A stretch of DNA of 64,000 nucleotides from DASRHK01 sp963776465 (GCA_963776465.1 CAVZMV010000002.1:2542001-2606000); one strand, 5' to 3'; positions 27,042 to 36,616 are shown, numbered from the stretch's first letter. Notes: generated from the sequence alone by a model not told the origin. Program-made: numbers and translations.

Positions 27042-29408
27042 CTACTGCTTGGCCAGGTCCAGCCAGGTCTCGACGACGGTGTCGGGGTTGAGCGAGATCG
27101 ACTCGATGCCTTCCTTGAGCAGCCAGCGCGCGAGCTCGGGATGGTCGCTCGGGCCTTGCCCGCAGATGCCGATGTACTTGCCGTGCTTGCGGCAGGCGGC
27201 GATCGCCATGTGCAGGAAGATCTTCACGGCCTCGTTGCGCTCGTCGAACAGGTGCGCGATGAGCCCGGAGTCCCGGTCCAGGCCCAGCGTCAGCTGGGTC
27301 ATGTCGTTGGAGCCGATCGAGAAGCCGTCGAAGTATTCGAGGAACTGCTCGGCGAGCACGGCGTTGGAAGGCAGCTCGCACATCATGATCAGCTGCAGGC
27401 CATTGTCGCCGCGCTTCAGGCCGTTCTCGGCGAGGATCTCGTTGACGCGCTTGGCTTCGGCCAGCGTGCGCACGAACGGCACCATCACCTTGATGTTGGT
27501 GAGGCCCATCTCATCGCGCACGAACTTGAGCGCCTTGCACTCGAGGTCGAAGCACGGGCGGAATGACTCGGACACGTAGCGCGAGGCGCCGCGGAACCCC
27601 AGCATCGGGTTCTCCTCGTGCGGCTCGTACTTCTTGCCGCCGATGAGGTTGGCGTACTCGTTGGACTTGAAGTCCGACAGGCGCACGATCACCGGCTCCG
27701 GGGCGAACGCTGCGGCGATGGTGGACACGCCTTCCGCCAGCCGCTGGATGAAGTAGCGCTGCGGGTCGCCGTACGGCGCGATCATCGGGTCGATCAGGCG
27801 GCGCACTTCGGGCGGCTGCTTGTCGAGCTCGAGCAGTGCCTGCGGGTGGATGCCGATCTGGCGGTTGATGATGAACTCCAGCCGCGCGAGGCCAACGCCG
27901 CGATGCGGCAGGCTGGCGAAGTCGAAGGCCTGCTCCGGCGTGCCCACGTTCATCATGATCTTCACCGGCAGGTCGGGCATCGCGCCGAGCGCAATCTCGT
28001 CGACCGCGAAGTCGATGTGGCCCGCATAGACGTTGCCGGTGTCGCCCTCGGCGCAGGACACCGTCACCGCCGCGCCGTCCTTGAGCTTGGCCGTGGCGTC
28101 GCCGCAGCCCACGACCGCGGGAATGCCGAGCTCGCGCGCGATGATCGCAGCGTGGCAGGTGCGGCCGCCGCGATTGGTGACGATCGCGGATGCGCGCTTC
28201 ATGATCGGCTCCCAGTCCGGGTCGGTCATGTCGGTGACCAGCACGTCGCCCTCGCGCACGCGGTCCATCTGCTGGATCGACTTGAGCAGGCGCACCGGGC
28301 CCGCGCCGATCTTCTGGCCGATGGCGCGCCCGCTGGTGATCAGGTCGCCCTTGCCCTTGAGCTTGTAGCGGCGCAGGACGCCCGCGCCGGCGCGCGACTT
28401 CACCGTCTCCGGCCGCGCCTGCAGGATGTAGAGCTGCCCGTCGACGCCGTCCTTGCCCCACTCGATGTCCATGGGGCGCCCGTAGTGATCCTCGATGATC
28501 AGCGCCTGGCGCGCGAGCGCCTCGACGTCGGCGTCGGAGAGGCAAAACTGGCTGCGCTCGGCGGCGGGAACGGCCACGAACTCGATGGTCTTGCCGTGCC
28601 CGCCCTTTTTCGCGAACACCATCTTCTTGGCTTTTTCCCCGAGCCCGCGCCGCAGGATCGATGGTCGCCCGGCGCGCAGGTTGGGCTTGTAGGCGTAGAA
28701 CTCGTCGGGATTCACCGCGCCCTGCACCACGGCCTCGCCAAGCCCGTAGGAAGCCGTGATGAACACCGCGTCGCGGAATCCCGACTCGGTGTCCATGGTG
28801 AACATCACGCCCGACGCGGCAAGGTCGGAGCGCACCATCTGCTGGATGCCCGCGGACAGTGCCACGTGCTCGTGCGCATAGCCCTGGTGCACGCGATAGG
28901 CGATGGCGCGATCGTTGAAGAGGCTGGCGAAAACCTCTTTTATCGCTTGAAGAACATTCTCTATCCCGTTGACGTTAAGGAAGGTTTCCTGCTGACCGGC
29001 GAAGGAGGCGTCCGGCAGATCCTCTGCGGTAGCCGACGAGCGCACGGCGACGCTCATCGCCGGGTCTGCAGCAGTCATCTCCTGGTAAGCGGCGCGGATG
29101 TCGCGCTCGAGCGCTTCGGGGAACGGCGCCTTGATCACGCTTTCGCGGATGGTCTTGCCCGCCTTGGCCAGCGCCGCGACGTCTTCGGCATCGAGCTTGT
29201 CCAGGATGCTCTTGATGCGCGCGGCCAGGCCGTCGCGGGCGAGAAACTCGCGGAAGGCGTCGGCGGTGGTGGCGAAGCCGCCGGGCACGCGCACGCCGGC
29301 CCGCGACAGGTGATGGATCATCTCGCCGAGGGAGGCATTCTTGCCGCCGACGCGATCGACGTCCTTCATGCCCAGGTCGCGGAACCACAAAACCATCCCT
29401 TGACTCAC
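27042..29408 (-). CDS. ppsA: Phosphoenolpyruvate synthase
   Basis: PpsA makes PEP from pyruvate and ATP (products AMP and phosphate) for gluconeogenesis. The ATP-grasp domain (about 1-340) has VGGKNASLGEM, VRSSATAEDLPDASFAGQQ and DIEWGKDG. The mobile His domain has GGRTCHAAIIAREL, with the catalytic His and the adjacent regulatory Thr. The C-terminal PEP-binding barrel ends with FSIGSNDMTQLTLGLDRDSG. I start at GTG 29408, four bases after GAGGAG, giving 788 residues; ATG 29396 or 29450 are alternatives. The gene is divergent from its regulator ppsR. Confidence 0.96.
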   Translation of the reverse strand: MSQGMVLWFRDLGMKDVDRVGGKNASLGEMIHHLSRAGVRVPGGFATTADAFREFLARDGLAARIKSILDKLDAEDVAALAKAGKTIRESVIKAPFPEALERDIRAAYQEMTAADPAMSVAVRSSATAEDLPDASFAGQQETFLNVNGIENVLQAIKEVFASLFNDRAIAYRVHQGYAHEHVALSAGIQQMVRSDLAASGVMFTMDTESGFRDAVFITASYGLGEAVVQGAVNPDEFYAYKPNLRAGRPSILRRGLGEKAKKMVFAKKGGHGKTIEFVAVPAAERSQFCLSDADVEALARQALIIEDHYGRPMDIEWGKDGVDGQLYILQARPETVKSRAGAGVLRRYKLKGKGDLITSGRAIGQKIGAGPVRLLKSIQQMDRVREGDVLVTDMTDPDWEPIMKRASAIVTNRGGRTCHAAIIARELGIPAVVGCGDATAKLKDGAAVTVSCAEGDTGNVYAGHIDFAVDEIALGAMPDLPVKIMMNVGTPEQAFDFASLPHRGVGLARLEFIINRQIGIHPQALLELDKQPPEVRRLIDPMIAPYGDPQRYFIQRLAEGVSTIAAAFAPEPVIVRLSDFKSNEYANLIGGKKYEPHEENPMLGFRGASRYVSESFRPCFDLECKALKFVRDEMGLTNIKVMVPFVRTLAEAKRVNEILAENGLKRGDNGLQLIMMCELPSNAVLAEQFLEYFDGFSIGSNDMTQLTLGLDRDSGLIAHLFDERNEAVKIFLHMAIAACRKHGKYIGICGQGPSDHPELARWLLKEGIESISLNPDTVVETWLDLAKQ

Positions 29409-29496
29409 GAGGCTCCTCGACGTGCTGGTTGCGGCGATCGCGTCCGGCATGGTCCCATTAGTTCATGGCGAAGCGCGAATTGTCGGCGAAACGGGC

Positions 29497-30321
29497 ATGA
29501 GCGGACAACGCGCCGTGTTCTTCGTGTCGGACGGCACCGGCATCACGGCCGAGACGCTGGGGCAGACGCTGCTCACGCAATTCGACGGCGTGCAGTTCCA
29601 GACGACGACGCTGCCGTTCATCAACAGCCCCGATCGCGCGCGCCAGACCGTGGACTACATCAACCACATGGCGGAGCAGGGCGGTGCCCGACCGCTGATC
29701 TTCAGCACCACCGTCAACGACGAGATCCGCGCCATCCTGCGCGGCGCGCACGGGATGTTCCTGGATCTCTTCGACACCTTTGTCCATTCCATCGAGGAGG
29801 AACTGGTGCAGAAGTCCTCCCACGCGCAGGGGCGGGCGCATGGCGTCGCTAACTCGCAGCGCTACACCTCGCGGATCGAGGCGATGAACTACGCCATGGA
29901 GCACGACGACGGTCAGAGCGGGGCGGAGCTGGACCGCGCGGACCTGATCCTGGTCGCGCCTTCCCGGTGTGGCAAGACGCCGACCACCCTATACCTGGCG
30001 CTGCAGCACGGCATCTTCGCCTGCAACGTGCCGCTGACGCCGGACGACCTGGAAGCGCAGCGCCTGCCGTCGCAGCTCGACGGCTTCGACGACAAGCTGT
30101 TCGGGCTCACGTCGGATCCCGAGCGGCTGTCGCAGATCCGGACGGAGCGGCGGCCCGGATCGAAGTACGCGTCGCTGGCGCAGTGCGCTTACGAAGTCCG
30201 GGAGGCCGAGCAGCTCTACGCGCGCAAGGGCATCCCGTTCGTGAACTCGACCAACATGTCGATCGAGGAGATCGCGACCTTCGCGATGCAGGAGAAAGGC
30301 CTGCGCCGGGCGACGTTCTAA
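29497..30321 (+). CDS. ppsR: PEP synthase regulatory protein (kinase/pyrophosphorylase)
   Basis: PpsR (DUF299) inactivates PpsA by ADP-dependent phosphorylation of a Thr beside the catalytic His and reactivates it by phosphate-dependent removal. The start MSGQRAVFFVSDGTGITAET at ATG 29497 is canonical. The P-loop-like motif is VAPSRCGKTPTTLYLA. Late motifs YEVREAEQLY and NSTNMSIEEIAT are family-typical. It has 274 residues. It faces away from ppsA with an 88-base gap, and its stop directly abuts the stop of the convergent lipoprotein gene. Confidence 0.95.
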   Translation: MSGQRAVFFVSDGTGITAETLGQTLLTQFDGVQFQTTTLPFINSPDRARQTVDYINHMAEQGGARPLIFSTTVNDEIRAILRGAHGMFLDLFDTFVHSIEEELVQKSSHAQGRAHGVANSQRYTSRIEAMNYAMEHDDGQSGAELDRADLILVAPSRCGKTPTTLYLALQHGIFACNVPLTPDDLEAQRLPSQLDGFDDKLFGLTSDPERLSQIRTERRPGSKYASLAQCAYEVREAEQLYARKGIPFVNSTNMSIEEIATFAMQEKGLRRATF

Positions 30322-31152
30322 CTAATACACCCCGTCGCGATAGATCTCGTAGACCTTCAGCGGCCCGCCCACGAAGTACCGGTTCGCTGGGAAATTGAAG
30401 CTGCGCGCGGTCTTGTCGTACATCAGCTTGGTCGGCTCGTCGGGCTCGTTGGGATCGTAGACGTCGAACACGATCTCGCCGTTGGTTTCGCTGGCGCCGT
30501 AGACCACCACGCCGTGGTTGATGGTGATGCGCGGGAACGTCACCAGGTGCACCACGGGCGGACGGTGCGCCCGCACTTCGCCGAGCAGGGCGCGCGCGGT
30601 GGCCTTCTGGTGACCGCGACTGAACGGGAAGATCATGCGCCAGTTGCCGAGCTGGAAATAACTGCCCGCCCAGCTGCCGATCTCCTCCTTGAGCAGATGC
30701 TCCTTGGCCTTGCTGAAGCTGCGCAGGTCCCGGTATCCCGGAATGACGACGCGCCCGCCGCTGGGCCCGTCTTCGCTGGGGCTGCGAGCGATCACGCCGT
30801 GGATCAAGGCTCGATAGGTCTCGTCGCTCGCCATCGGCGCTGCCGGGTCGAAGCGGGCGAACTGGAAGAACTGGCGAGCCGTCCGCGCCATCACGATGCA
30901 GTGGCGGCTGTAGGTCGGCTCGGTCTCGCGCTGGCTGGTCACGGTCGTGCCGGTGGCGAAGTCCATCCGGTAGTCCCACTCGAGCTCGTTGGCGTAGGCG
31001 AACGTGTCCTGGCTGAACTTGAAGGGCCGATTGTTCGCAGGCTCCAGGATCGGCCGGATCGCGCACCCTGCGAGGACCAGCGTCAGGAGCGCGCAGCCGG
31101 CAGCTCTCGCATTGCGCGAGCGGATTGCACCCGATGTCATCGTGCGATCCAT
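30322..31152 (-). CDS. Hypothetical lipoprotein coupled to phosphoglucomutase
   Basis: This predicted secreted lipoprotein of 276 residues has an Arg-containing N-region, hydrophobic core and lipobox LVLAGC. The mature part has a cysteine in YSRHCIVMARTARQFFQF and the segments WAGSYFQLGNWRMIFPFSRGHQKAT, INHGVVVYGASETNGEIVFDVYDPNEPDEPTKL; an initial Cys with the later INHG and FDVYDPN pattern is suggestive of a papain-like fold, though this is weak. I do not recognise the family. The ATG overlaps the pgm stop by TGATG, so it is translated with it. Confidence 0.7.
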   Translation of the reverse strand: MDRTMTSGAIRSRNARAAGCALLTLVLAGCAIRPILEPANNRPFKFSQDTFAYANELEWDYRMDFATGTTVTSQRETEPTYSRHCIVMARTARQFFQFARFDPAAPMASDETYRALIHGVIARSPSEDGPSGGRVVIPGYRDLRSFSKAKEHLLKEEIGSWAGSYFQLGNWRMIFPFSRGHQKATARALLGEVRAHRPPVVHLVTFPRITINHGVVVYGASETNGEIVFDVYDPNEPDEPTKLMYDKTARSFNFPANRYFVGGPLKVYEIYRDGVY

Positions 31153-32783
31153 CAGGTGATCACGCTGGGTGCCGTTCGCCCCGTGAGCTCGCCGATGCGC
31201 AGCAGCTTGTCGGCGACGTTGGCCAGCGGGGCCAGCGCCTCGGCCGTGTCCCAGCCGAGCGACGATGCACCGGTCTCCAGGCGCTCCAGGTAGATGCGCA
31301 AGGTAGCGCCGCGGGTGCCCGTGCCGGAGAGCCGCACCACGATGCGGGCGGCGTCGCCGAACACCACGCGCAGCCCCTGGTTCAAGGCGATGCCGCCGTC
31401 GACCGGATCCTGATAGCTGAATTCGTCGGCCTCGGTCACGGTCCAGTCGCCATAGGCCTGTCCGGGCAGATCCGACACCTGGCCTGCGAGGCTCTGCATC
31501 ACCGCGGTCGCGTCCGAGGCAGGCAAGTCCTCGTAGTCCTGGCGCATGTAGTAATGCCGGCCGTAGTGATGCCAGTGCTTCTCGGCCACCTCGCTGACGC
31601 TCGCGCGGGTCGCGGCCAGGATGTTGAGCCACGCCAGCACGGCCCAGACGCCGTCCTTCTCGCGCACGTGCGCCGAGCTCGTGCCGAAGCTTTCCTCGCC
31701 GCAAAGGTTGATCTGCCCGGCTTCAAGCAGGTTGGCGAAGAACTTCCAGCCCGTCGGCGTCTCGTGGCAGGGCACCGCCAGCGCGCGGGCGACGCGATCC
31801 ACGGCGCGGCTGGTCGGCATCGACCGCGCCACGCCGACGAGCCCGTCGCGATAGCCCGGCATTTCCTTGAGGTGCGAGGCGATCATCGCCAGCGAATCGC
31901 CCGGCGAGACGAAGATTCGCCGTCCGAGGATAAGGTTGCGATCGCCGTCGCCATCGGATGCAGCGCACAGGTCGGGCGCCATGTCGGACCACGCAAGATC
32001 CACCAGCGGTTTGGCATGGATGAGATTCGGATCCGGATGGCCGCCGCCGAAATCCTCCAGCGGCGTCGCGTTGACGACGCTCGCCGGATCGGCGCCGAGC
32101 ATCTCGACGAAGATGCGCTGCGCATAGGGACCGGTCGCCGCGTGCATCGCATCGAAGCACAGCCGATGGCCCTTGGCGAACCAGCCGCGGATGCGATCGA
32201 AGTCGAACAGCGACTGCATCAGCTGCGCGTAGTCGTCGACCGGATCGATCACGTCGATCTTCATGTCGCCGATCGCCTGCTGCCCCGGCCGGTTCAGGTC
32301 GATGACGACGCCGTCGTCGAGCCGGTAGTGCTGCAGCACCTTGCTGTGCTCGTAGATGCGCTCGGTCAGGCCTTCGCTGGCCTGGCCGCCGCCGGCGACG
32401 TTGAGCTTGAGCCCGAAATCGCCGTCGGGCCCGGCCGGATTGTGGCTGGCGGTGAAGATCAGCCCCGCCTGGGCCTTGTTCAGGCGCACCAGGTGCGACG
32501 CGGCCGGCGTGCTCAGCAGCCCGCCCTGTCCGACGATGACGCGCTGTACGCCATTGGCCGCCGCCATGGCGATGGCGGTGAGGATCGCCGTGCGGTTGTG
32601 ATAGCGGCCGTCGCCGCCGATCACCAGCCGCCCGCCCTTGAGCGTCGTGACGCAGTCGAAGATCGACTGCAGGTAATTTTCGAGGTAGTGCGCTTGCTGG
32701 AATACCGTGACGCGCTTGCGCAGTCCGGCAGTGCCGGCGCGCTGGTCGAGGAAGGGGCGGGTGGCGACGTCGCGGGCTGTCAT
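31152..32783 (-). CDS. pgm: Alpha-D-glucose phosphate-specific phosphoglucomutase
   Basis: This enzyme interconverts glucose-1-phosphate and glucose-6-phosphate. It has 543 residues and is the eukaryotic-like long form: N-terminal AGTAGLRKRV, the active phosphoserine loop TASHNPAGPDGDFGLKLN, the metal loop SDGDGDRNLI, the sugar loop CGEESFGTSSAHVREKDG and the C-terminal phosphate-binding RLSGTGTRGATLRIY. It lies in a region with a second phosphohexomutase, so glycogen, trehalose or exopolysaccharide precursor supply is likely. Confidence 0.95.
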   Translation of the reverse strand: MTARDVATRPFLDQRAGTAGLRKRVTVFQQAHYLENYLQSIFDCVTTLKGGRLVIGGDGRYHNRTAILTAIAMAAANGVQRVIVGQGGLLSTPAASHLVRLNKAQAGLIFTASHNPAGPDGDFGLKLNVAGGGQASEGLTERIYEHSKVLQHYRLDDGVVIDLNRPGQQAIGDMKIDVIDPVDDYAQLMQSLFDFDRIRGWFAKGHRLCFDAMHAATGPYAQRIFVEMLGADPASVVNATPLEDFGGGHPDPNLIHAKPLVDLAWSDMAPDLCAASDGDGDRNLILGRRIFVSPGDSLAMIASHLKEMPGYRDGLVGVARSMPTSRAVDRVARALAVPCHETPTGWKFFANLLEAGQINLCGEESFGTSSAHVREKDGVWAVLAWLNILAATRASVSEVAEKHWHHYGRHYYMRQDYEDLPASDATAVMQSLAGQVSDLPGQAYGDWTVTEADEFSYQDPVDGGIALNQGLRVVFGDAARIVVRLSGTGTRGATLRIYLERLETGASSLGWDTAEALAPLANVADKLLRIGELTGRTAPSVIT

Positions 32784-32851
32784 TGTTTTAGGGAACTCGT
32801 GCCTGCCAGCGTACGCTGGCTGCGGATCGCTTGAGACATTATAGTCGGACG

Positions 32852-33325
32852 ATGAAGGTCACCAACGCGCTGCTGCAGCATCGACCGTCGCGTATCGCCG
32901 CGCTGATGGAGCTGTACGAGCGCAACTTCCTGATGCTCGAGCAGCTGGTGCCGGAGCTGGAGCTGCCGTTCAACCAGGCGGTATCCACCAGCGAGACCGA
33001 TCCGCCCCTGCATCTCATCGCGCTGGAGCGCGGGCGCTACACCAGCTCGTTCCGGCTGACGTACCAGATCGACGGGCGCTGCGAGCCGGACATGTGGGTG
33101 AAGGTCTATCGCGACGCGCACCTGGCCGAGTCGCTGTACTGCGCGACGCGCCCGCGCTGGCTGGCGGCGATGGAGGGTGATCCGGAGGTCTCGCGTTACC
33201 TGGGCGAGCAGTGGGCGCGCAACCTCACGCTGCACAAGTGGCTGCATTACCTGCTCGAGCAGGGCCACGGGTTCGGCATGGCGGCGCGGCCAAGGAATGT
33301 CGCGGCGGAAACGACGAAGCGGTAA
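32852..33325 (+). CDS. DUF1249-family protein (YqiB-like)
   Basis: This cytoplasmic protein of 157 residues belongs to the DUF1249 family, mostly found in gammaproteobacteria and of unknown function. Typical features are YERNFLMLEQLVPEL near the start and SFRLTYQIDGRCEPDMWVKVYRDAHLAESLYC in the middle. It starts at ATG 32852, divergent from pgm. The stop codon lies within the left arm of an inverted-repeat element. Confidence 0.85.
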   Translation: MKVTNALLQHRPSRIAALMELYERNFLMLEQLVPELELPFNQAVSTSETDPPLHLIALERGRYTSSFRLTYQIDGRCEPDMWVKVYRDAHLAESLYCATRPRWLAAMEGDPEVSRYLGEQWARNLTLHKWLHYLLEQGHGFGMAARPRNVAAETTKR

Positions 33326-33416
33326 GTCCTCGTCGGATCGCTGTGAATACATCCATGTACGCTCCGGACGCGGCGTCCATGCCGCGTACGGTCCGCCGAG
33401 AACTTACCGCTTCGTC
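33313..33416. repeat. Inverted-repeat element with 15-bp perfect arms
   Basis: Arms GACGAAGCGGTAAGT (33313-33327) and its exact complement (33402-33416) flank about 74 bases. The interior includes TGAATACATCCATGTACG, a string that recurs in dispersed repeats of xanthomonads. The element fills the gap between two convergent genes and could fold into a long bidirectional terminator-like hairpin. Confidence 0.7.
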
Positions 33417-33418
33417 CG

Positions 33419-34765
33419 TCAGCCGTTCTGATCGATGAGACCGAGGATCTCCTCGGTCCGTGCCCGCATCAATGCCTCGTCGCCGCGCGATTCCACGTTG
33501 AGCCGCAGCACCGGCTCGGTGTTGCTGCCGCGGAGGTTGAAGCGCCACTCGGGGAACTCGACGCTGATGCCGTCGGTGCGATCGATGGTGCCCGACGCGT
33601 AGCTCTTCTCGATCCGCGCGATCGTGCCCTTGACGTCGGCCACCGTGCGGTTGATCTCGCCGCTGGCCGGAAATTCCCTCTGGCGCTGTCCGACCAGCTG
33701 GGAGAGCGGTTTGCCGGTCTGGCTGACCAGGCCCGCGACCAGCAGCCACGGGATGTTGCCGTTGTCGCAGTAGGCGAAGTCGCGGAAGTAATGGTGCGCG
33801 CTCATCTCGCCGCCGTAGACGGCGTTCTCGGCGCGCATGCGCTCCTTGATGAAGGCGTGGCCGGTCTTGGACTGCACCGGCACGCCGCCGGCCTGCCTGA
33901 CCATGTCGATGGTGTTCCAGGTCAGGCGGGGGTCGTGGATGATCTTGGCGCCCGGGTCGCGCTTGAGCATCGCCTCGGCCAGCAGGCCGACGATGTAGTA
34001 GCCCTCGATGAAGTCGCCGCGCTCGTCGAACAGGAAGCAACGGTCAAAGTCGCCGTCCCAGGCAACGCCGAAGTCCGCGCCATGCTTGCGCACCGCGTCG
34101 CTGGTCGCGCCGCGATTCTCCGGCAGCAGCGGGTTGGGGATGCCGTTGGGAAAATCGCCATCGGGCTGGTGATGGACCTTGACGAACTGGAAGGGCAGAT
34201 GGGATTCGAGCGCGTCGATGACGACGCCCGCGACGCCGTTGCCGGCGTTGACGACGATCTTGAGCGGCTTGAGCTTGAAGGGCGCGACGTAGTCGAGCAG
34301 GTGCCGCACGTATTCGTCGCGGAAGCTGCGCTGCGTCATCTTCGGCTTGCCTGCGGGCGCTTTCTTCCCAGAGGCCGCGGTCACAGCTTCAAGCTCGCGC
34401 AGGCCCGAATCGCCGCTGATCGGGATGGCGCCGCCGCGCACGAGCTTCATGCCGTTGTAGTCCTGCGGGTTGTGGCTGGCGGTGACCTGGATGCCGCCGT
34501 CGATGCCCGGGCGCGAGGCGGCGAAGTAGATCTCCTCAGTGCCGCACAAGCCGATGTCGACGACTTCGGCGCCGCACTCGGTGAGCCCGTGCGCCAGCGC
34601 GTGCAGCAGCTCCTCGCTGGAGTGACGCACGTCGCGGCCGAGCGCGATGCGCTTGGGCGCGAAGCGCTGGCCGTAGGCGAGACCGAGGCGGTAGGCCACG
34701 TCGACGTTGAGCTCGTCGGGCACGCGGCCGCGGATGTCGTAGGCCTTGAAGCAGGGAAGCGGCAT
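33419..34765 (-). CDS. Phosphomannomutase/phosphoglucomutase
   Basis: This alpha-D-phosphohexomutase of 448 residues is of the AlgC/XanA/CpsG group that makes mannose-1-P or glucose-1-P for LPS and exopolysaccharide. Features are FKAYDIRGRVPDELN, the phosphoserine loop GIQVTASHNPQDYNGMK, the metal loop WDGDFDRCFLFDE, the sugar-specificity loop YGGEMSAHHYFRD and the C-terminal FNLRGSNTEPVLRLNVE. AlgC-type proteins accept both sugars, so I do not choose a gene symbol. Confidence 0.92.
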   Translation of the reverse strand: MPLPCFKAYDIRGRVPDELNVDVAYRLGLAYGQRFAPKRIALGRDVRHSSEELLHALAHGLTECGAEVVDIGLCGTEEIYFAASRPGIDGGIQVTASHNPQDYNGMKLVRGGAIPISGDSGLRELEAVTAASGKKAPAGKPKMTQRSFRDEYVRHLLDYVAPFKLKPLKIVVNAGNGVAGVVIDALESHLPFQFVKVHHQPDGDFPNGIPNPLLPENRGATSDAVRKHGADFGVAWDGDFDRCFLFDERGDFIEGYYIVGLLAEAMLKRDPGAKIIHDPRLTWNTIDMVRQAGGVPVQSKTGHAFIKERMRAENAVYGGEMSAHHYFRDFAYCDNGNIPWLLVAGLVSQTGKPLSQLVGQRQREFPASGEINRTVADVKGTIARIEKSYASGTIDRTDGISVEFPEWRFNLRGSNTEPVLRLNVESRGDEALMRARTEEILGLIDQNG

Positions 34766-34869
34766 TGGCGTTTGGTTTTTCTTCGACGGTGAAGACTGAC
34801 CGCAAATCTATAAACAAAGTTTACGGGGATCGCTATCACCGAGGTTTCGATTCATGCAAACTTCGCCCC

Positions 34870-34979
<110 letters not shown>

Positions 34980-35062
34980 ACCTGATCTCTGGCGTTTCGG
35001 CCGAAACTCTATAGAATATGCGGCCTTCTAAGGCCCCCCGGCCGTTCAGGAATTGCAAAAAC

Positions 35063-35360
35063 ATGGTCAAGATTCGTCTCGCGCGCGCAGGCGCCAAGAA
35101 GCGCCCGTTCTATCACGTGGTTGCCACGGATAGCCGCAAGGCGCGCGACGGCCGCTTCATCGAGCGGCTGGGCTACTACAACCCGAAGGCCACCGGCGCC
35201 GAGAAGCAGCTGGTCCTCGACCGCTCGCGCGTCGAGTACCTGGACCGGGGTCGGCGCGCAGGTCTCCGACCGCGTGACCTATCTGCTGGCCCATGCGGCG
35301 TCGAGCACGGACACGAGCCCGGCCAAGCCGGCTGCCGAGGGAGCCGCTCAGGCCGGCTGA
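35063..35360 (+). CDS. rpsP: 30S ribosomal protein S16, reading frame interrupted by a one-base shift
   Basis: The first part, VKIRLARAGAKKRPFYHVV onward to SRVEY, is canonical S16 from ATG 35063. The frame then breaks near 35239-35240. Removing one C from GAGTACCTGG restores VEYWTGVGAQVSDRVTYLLA, which matches the conserved C-terminal half, and the protein then ends at 35360 with about 98 residues. S16 is essential, so a sequencing or assembly error is more likely than a dead gene. As written, the first frame would run on into rimM to 35377. Confidence 0.9.
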
Positions 35361-35364
35361 ATGC

Positions 35365-35874
35365 ATGCGCCGCGTGACGCTCGGTAAGATCGCCGGCGTC
35401 TTCGGCGTGCAGGGTTGGGTGAGGGTCCGCTCCTATGCCGACCCGCAGGGCAATCTCCTCCGCTACAAGCGCTGGTTCCTGAAAGGCCCGACGGAGCGCG
35501 AGGTGCGCGTCCTGCAGGGTCGTGAGCAGATTGGTGGGTTGATCGCGCAGCTGTCTGCCGAAGACGGAACGCCGATCACCGATCGGGACGTCGCCGCAAG
35601 GCTGGTGGGTTCGGAAATCGAGGTGCCGCGCAGCGAGCTGCCAAGGCTCAAGCGGGGCGAGTATTACTGGGTCGACCTGGTGGGATTGCAGGTCGAGACC
35701 GTCGGCGGCGAGGTGCTCGGCAAGGTCGAGTACGTCACCGACAACGGGGCGCAGGCAGTGCTGGCGCTGGGCGGAGAGCGGGAGCGGCTGATCCCTTTCG
35801 TGCACGGTCCAATCGTGCAGTCGGTGGACCTCAAGGCCGGCCGCATCGTCGTCGAGTGGTCGCCGGACTGGTGA
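35365..35874 (+). CDS. rimM: Ribosome maturation factor RimM
   Basis: RimM helps mature the 30S head domain and binds S19. The start MRRVTLGKIAGVFGVQGWVRV at ATG 35365 is typical, with the RimM N-domain to about residue 85 and the PRC-barrel domain after it (EYYWVDLVGLQVET, LIPFVHGPIVQSVDLKAGRIVVEW). It has 169 residues. It sits 4 bases after rpsP and 1 base before trmD, in the conserved rpsP-rimM-trmD-rplS operon. Confidence 0.95.
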   Translation: MRRVTLGKIAGVFGVQGWVRVRSYADPQGNLLRYKRWFLKGPTEREVRVLQGREQIGGLIAQLSAEDGTPITDRDVAARLVGSEIEVPRSELPRLKRGEYYWVDLVGLQVETVGGEVLGKVEYVTDNGAQAVLALGGERERLIPFVHGPIVQSVDLKAGRIVVEWSPDW

Positions 35875-35875
35875 C

Positions 35876-36616
35876 GTGAAGATCGAGGTGTTGACGCTGT
35901 TCCCGGAGTTCGTGGAGCAGGTGACGCGGCACGGGATGCCGCGGATCGCGGTGGAAGGCGGGCAGCTGGCGCTCTCCACGCGCAATCCGCGCGACTTCGC
36001 GCAGAACAGGTGGCGCAAGGTCGACGACCGGCCGTATGGCGGCGGGCCCGGCATGGTGATGAACGCCGAGCCGCTGGCGCTGGCGATCGCGGCGGCGCGG
36101 GAAGCGGCCGGCGCGGCGCGCGTGGTGAGCTTGAGCCCCCAGGGCGAGCCGCTGACGCAGGCGTGGGTGGAAAGGCTGTCGCGGGAGCCGGCGCTGATCG
36201 TCGTGTGCGGCCGCTACGAGGGCCTCGACGAGCGGGTGGTGGCGGCAGAGGTGGATTTCGAGCTGTCGCTGGGCGACTTCGTGTTGTCCGGCGGCGAGCT
36301 GGCGGCGATGGCGCTGATCGATGCGATCGCGCGGCTGCTGCCGGGAGTGCTCGGTGACGAGGGGTCGGCGGCGAACGATTCGTTCGCGCGCGGCTTGCTC
36401 GATCACCCGCACTACACTCGGCCGGAAGGCTGGCGGGGCGAGGCGGTGCCGGAGGTGCTGTTGTCCGGCGACCACGCAGCGGTGCGGCGCTGGCGGTTGA
36501 AGGTTGCCCTGGGGCAGACCTGGCTGAAGAGGCCGGACCTGCTGGCCGGGTTAGAATTGGACGCGGAGCAGACAAAGCTGCTCCGCGAATTCATTACAGA
36601 GGACCCGAGAGAAGCC
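35876..36616 (+). CDS. trmD: tRNA (guanine37-N1)-methyltransferase TrmD, no stop before rplS
   Basis: TrmD methylates G37 of tRNAs and prevents frameshifting. It starts at GTG 35876 (KIEVLTLFPEF). Conserved parts are DRPYGGGPGMVM, VVCGRYEGLDERV, the SPOUT-knot segment FVLSGGELAAMALIDA and the C-terminal HPHYTRPEGWRGEAVPEVLLSGDH. The family's usual end comes near LLREFITED. Here no stop codon occurs and the frame runs straight into L19, giving one 362-codon frame to 36964. This could be a real fusion, or a small indel hiding the stop. Confidence 0.9.
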
